Below, in pieces: positions 13,378 to 14,410 of a stretch of DNA of 14,410 bases. Source of the stretch: Spirochaetaceae bacterium (lineage in GTDB: Bacteria > Spirochaetota > Spirochaetia > Treponematales > Breznakiellaceae); NCBI GenBank assembly GCA_031257995.1, contig JAIRNN010000005.1, positions 1 through 14,410 on the forward strand, read 5' to 3'. The notes under the pieces were generated by a model, which saw only the letters and a program-made list of their open reading frames with translations, did not search any database and had not been told where the DNA came from. Made by a program: the position numbers and the translations under genes. Within the stretch, counting starts at the first letter, position 1. Each line of letters opens with the position of its first letter.

Positions 13378-13845
13378 ATGTTCAAGGAAATGAGAAGAAA
13401 AGACCGCGAATTGACACGCGGCGATGCTATGGCGATTTTACAGAAAGGAAAATTCGGCGTTATGGCTCTTGCCGGATCGGATGGTTATCCTTACGGTGTG
13501 CCGCTTCATTATGCGCTTATTGATGGAGATGTTTATTTCCATAGCTCAGCGGAGGGTGGACATAAAACCGAATGTTTTGACCACAATCCCAAAGCAAGTT
13601 TTACGGTCATCGAAACTAAAAACGGGGTAAAGGCTCGGAGTGCAATCATTTTTGAAATGGTTGAAATGGTTCCCGATATGCGGATTACGGTACTCGAAAA
13701 ACTAATTGAAAAATTCGTGCCAAAATTTGTATGGAAACAGGTAAAGGCGGGAGTGCCGCCTGCCCAAAATGCCATTATCGCCTATCGGTTAAAGGCTGAA
13801 CATATAACGGCAAAATTCATTGACAGGCCGAAAAAACAAAAATGA
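13378..13845 (+). CDS. NimA-like pyridoxamine 5'-phosphate oxidase-fold protein
   Basis: A 155-aa protein of the FMN-binding split-barrel group. Start at ATG 13378, with GGAGGA (13365-13370) 7 bases upstream; a TTG a little further up would overlap that site. The N-terminus MFKEMRRKDRELTRGDAMAIL and the block GSDGYPYGVPLHYALIDGDVY (35-55), then FHSSAEGGHK, are those of the nitroimidazole-resistance (NimA)-like family, small flavin-dependent reductases. Nim proteins reduce nitroimidazoles to amines, but most homologues have no known substrate, so a resistance role is not implied. The stop overlaps the DUF4491 gene start as ATGA. Codon usage is AT-rich, like the rest of the element. Confidence 0.88.
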   Translation: MFKEMRRKDRELTRGDAMAILQKGKFGVMALAGSDGYPYGVPLHYALIDGDVYFHSSAEGGHKTECFDHNPKASFTVIETKNGVKARSAIIFEMVEMVPDMRITVLEKLIEKFVPKFVWKQVKAGVPPAQNAIIAYRLKAEHITAKFIDRPKKQK

Positions 13846-14114
13846 ATTTTGACGGAATAATAATCGGCGTGAGCGCATTTTTATTGATAGGACTTTTCCA
13901 TCCAATTGTAATATATGGAGAATATCATTTTGGCGTAAAGGTATGGTCAATATTTTTATGTATGGGAATAATATTATGCATTTTTTCAATATTCGTCAAC
14001 AATGTTATTTTTAGTTCAATAATTGGTATTATTGGATTTTGTTGTTTTTGGAGTATATTTGAATTATTTCAACAGAAAAAACGTGTTGAAAAAGGCTGGT
14101 TTCCAAAAAAATAA
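13842..14114 (+). CDS. DUF4491 small membrane protein
   Basis: A 90-aa protein with three hydrophobic stretches (about 5-25, 33-51 and 57-74) and a basic C-terminus, KKRVEKGWFPKK. The pattern MNFDGIIIGVSAFLLIGLFHP, EYHFGVKVWSIF and FCCFWSIFELFQQKKRVEKGWFPK fits DUF4491, a family of unknown function found in anaerobes. The ATG overlaps the upstream stop, so its translation is coupled to that of the NimA-like protein; the two probably work together. No function is known to me. Confidence 0.85.
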   Translation: MNFDGIIIGVSAFLLIGLFHPIVIYGEYHFGVKVWSIFLCMGIILCIFSIFVNNVIFSSIIGIIGFCCFWSIFELFQQKKRVEKGWFPKK

Positions 14115-14148
14115 ATATCAATTAGAGGAAATGTTAGAAGAACGGAAC

Positions 14149-14172
14149 GCCCCCGCCGTCCATGGCGGGGGC
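14149..14172. terminator. Hairpin GCCCCCGCC-gtccat-GGCGGGGGC
   Basis: A perfect 9-bp GC stem with loop GTCCAT, then TATTTCG. It lies 35 bp after the DUF4491 stop and is a likely terminator of the plus-strand cargo genes. Its core and loop are identical to those at 11789-11810. Confidence 0.65.
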
Positions 14173-14262
14173 TATTTCGTAATAGGTGCATAAAATTTTA
14201 AACATTTTTGTAAATAATATGGTGTACGCCCAAACTGCACATAACAGGACCGTATATGCTTC

Positions 14263-14327
14263 GGGCGCAGTAGCGCCCTCGGGCTACAAAAAACCGCAGT
14301 CGGGCTAACGCCCTTTGTGCGGTTTTT
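14263..14327. terminator. Two terminator-like hairpins
   Basis: GGGCGC-AGTA-GCGCCC (14263-14278) is followed by AAAAACCGCA (14289-14298), which pairs with TGCGGTTTTT (14318-14327). The second stem encloses an inner GGGC-TAAC-GCCC. A- and T-tracts in the outer arms make it usable in both directions. It lies just outside the right inverted end. Confidence 0.6.
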
Positions 14328-14337
14328 CTCCGCCACA

Positions 14338-14387
14338 TTTTTGCGGTTGCTGGAAACCTACGGTTTCCTTTATCGCAACCGCAAAAA
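14338..14387. terminator. Large perfect palindrome, bidirectional terminator-like
   Basis: TTTTTGCGGTTGC (14338-14350) is perfectly complementary to GCAACCGCAAAAA (14375-14387). Inside, GGAAAC (14352-14357) pairs with GTTTCC (14363-14368). It could terminate transcription from either side or be one arm of a dispersed repeat. No gene is seen from 14173 to the end of the window. Confidence 0.6.
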
Positions 14388-14410
14388 CGTCATATACAGC
14401 CGGAACGTTA

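Larger units (their letters stand above)
11718..14245. mobile_element. AT-rich 2.5-kb element with inverted ends, carrying four genes
   Basis: GTTATGTGCAATTTGGGC (11718-11735) recurs inverted at 14228-14245 with one mismatch (A/G). Inside each end comes an AT-rich spacer of about 55 bases, then a hairpin with the same 12-base core GCCGTCCATGGC (11789-11810 and 14149-14172), so the two ends match over more than 90 bp in plan. GGAC lies one base outside both ends and may be a target duplication. The interior is visibly AT-rich compared with both sides. No transposase is present, so the block would be mobilised in trans or be a remnant. Cargo: a TetR remnant, the 21-bp array, a 219-aa unknown, a NimA-like protein and a DUF4491 protein. 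Confidence 0.6.

Overview
The window looks like a stretch of a spirochaete chromosome, probably a gut-type Treponema. The grounds are a flagellar FlgM anti-sigma gene, treponeme-style housekeeping genes (tsaD-rsmI), a RAYT-like transposase relative of a kind I associate with host-associated treponemes, and many dispersed palindromic repeats. This assignment is inferred, since no rRNA is present. Most of the window is fairly GC-rich; 11.7-14.2 kb is clearly AT-rich.

Layout. (1) 1-352, minus: the N-terminus of an AAA-ATPase-like (DUF1703-type) protein that runs off the edge. (2) 442-4865, minus: a tight four-gene operon. It encodes a YjjI-family glycyl radical enzyme, its YjjW-family radical SAM activase, a PfkB-type pseudouridine kinase (PsuK) and pseudouridine-5'-phosphate glycosidase (PsuG). 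(3) 5.0-5.95 kb: a RAYT-like gene whose HUH motif is gone, flanked by two long imperfect palindromes of one repeat family. (4) 6215-7555, plus: citrate synthase. (5) 7.56-9.2 kb: a gene-poor stretch with a small structured transcript candidate (22-codon ORF), a BrnT/BrnA toxin-antitoxin pair in which both genes carry nonsense codons, and a 409-bp MITE-like element with perfect 24-bp inverted ends. (6) 9249-11374, plus: tsaD, rsmI, flgM, then terminators and a hairpin-rich repeat. (7) 11718-14245: an AT-rich block bounded by 18-bp inverted repeats, each with a hairpin containing GCCGTCCATGGC placed inside it at the same distance. It carries a frameshifted TetR regulator (minus), an array of nine 21-bp self-complementary units, an unknown 219-aa protein, a NimA-like pyridoxamine-phosphate-oxidase-fold protein and a DUF4491 membrane protein. 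(8) 14.26-14.39 kb: stacked terminator-like hairpins.

How the genes may work together. PsuK phosphorylates pseudouridine and PsuG splits the product into uracil and ribose 5-phosphate. Co-transcription with YjjI/YjjW suggests that this orphan glycyl radical enzyme works in anaerobic nucleoside, ribose or uracil catabolism. In the AT-rich block, a good promoter fires at the very start of the 21-bp array. The array would therefore be the 5' leader of the 219-aa protein's mRNA, and its arms vary while staying complementary. This array plus its gene, inside an element with inverted ends, is my best candidate for an undescribed system. No function can be assigned from the sequence alone.
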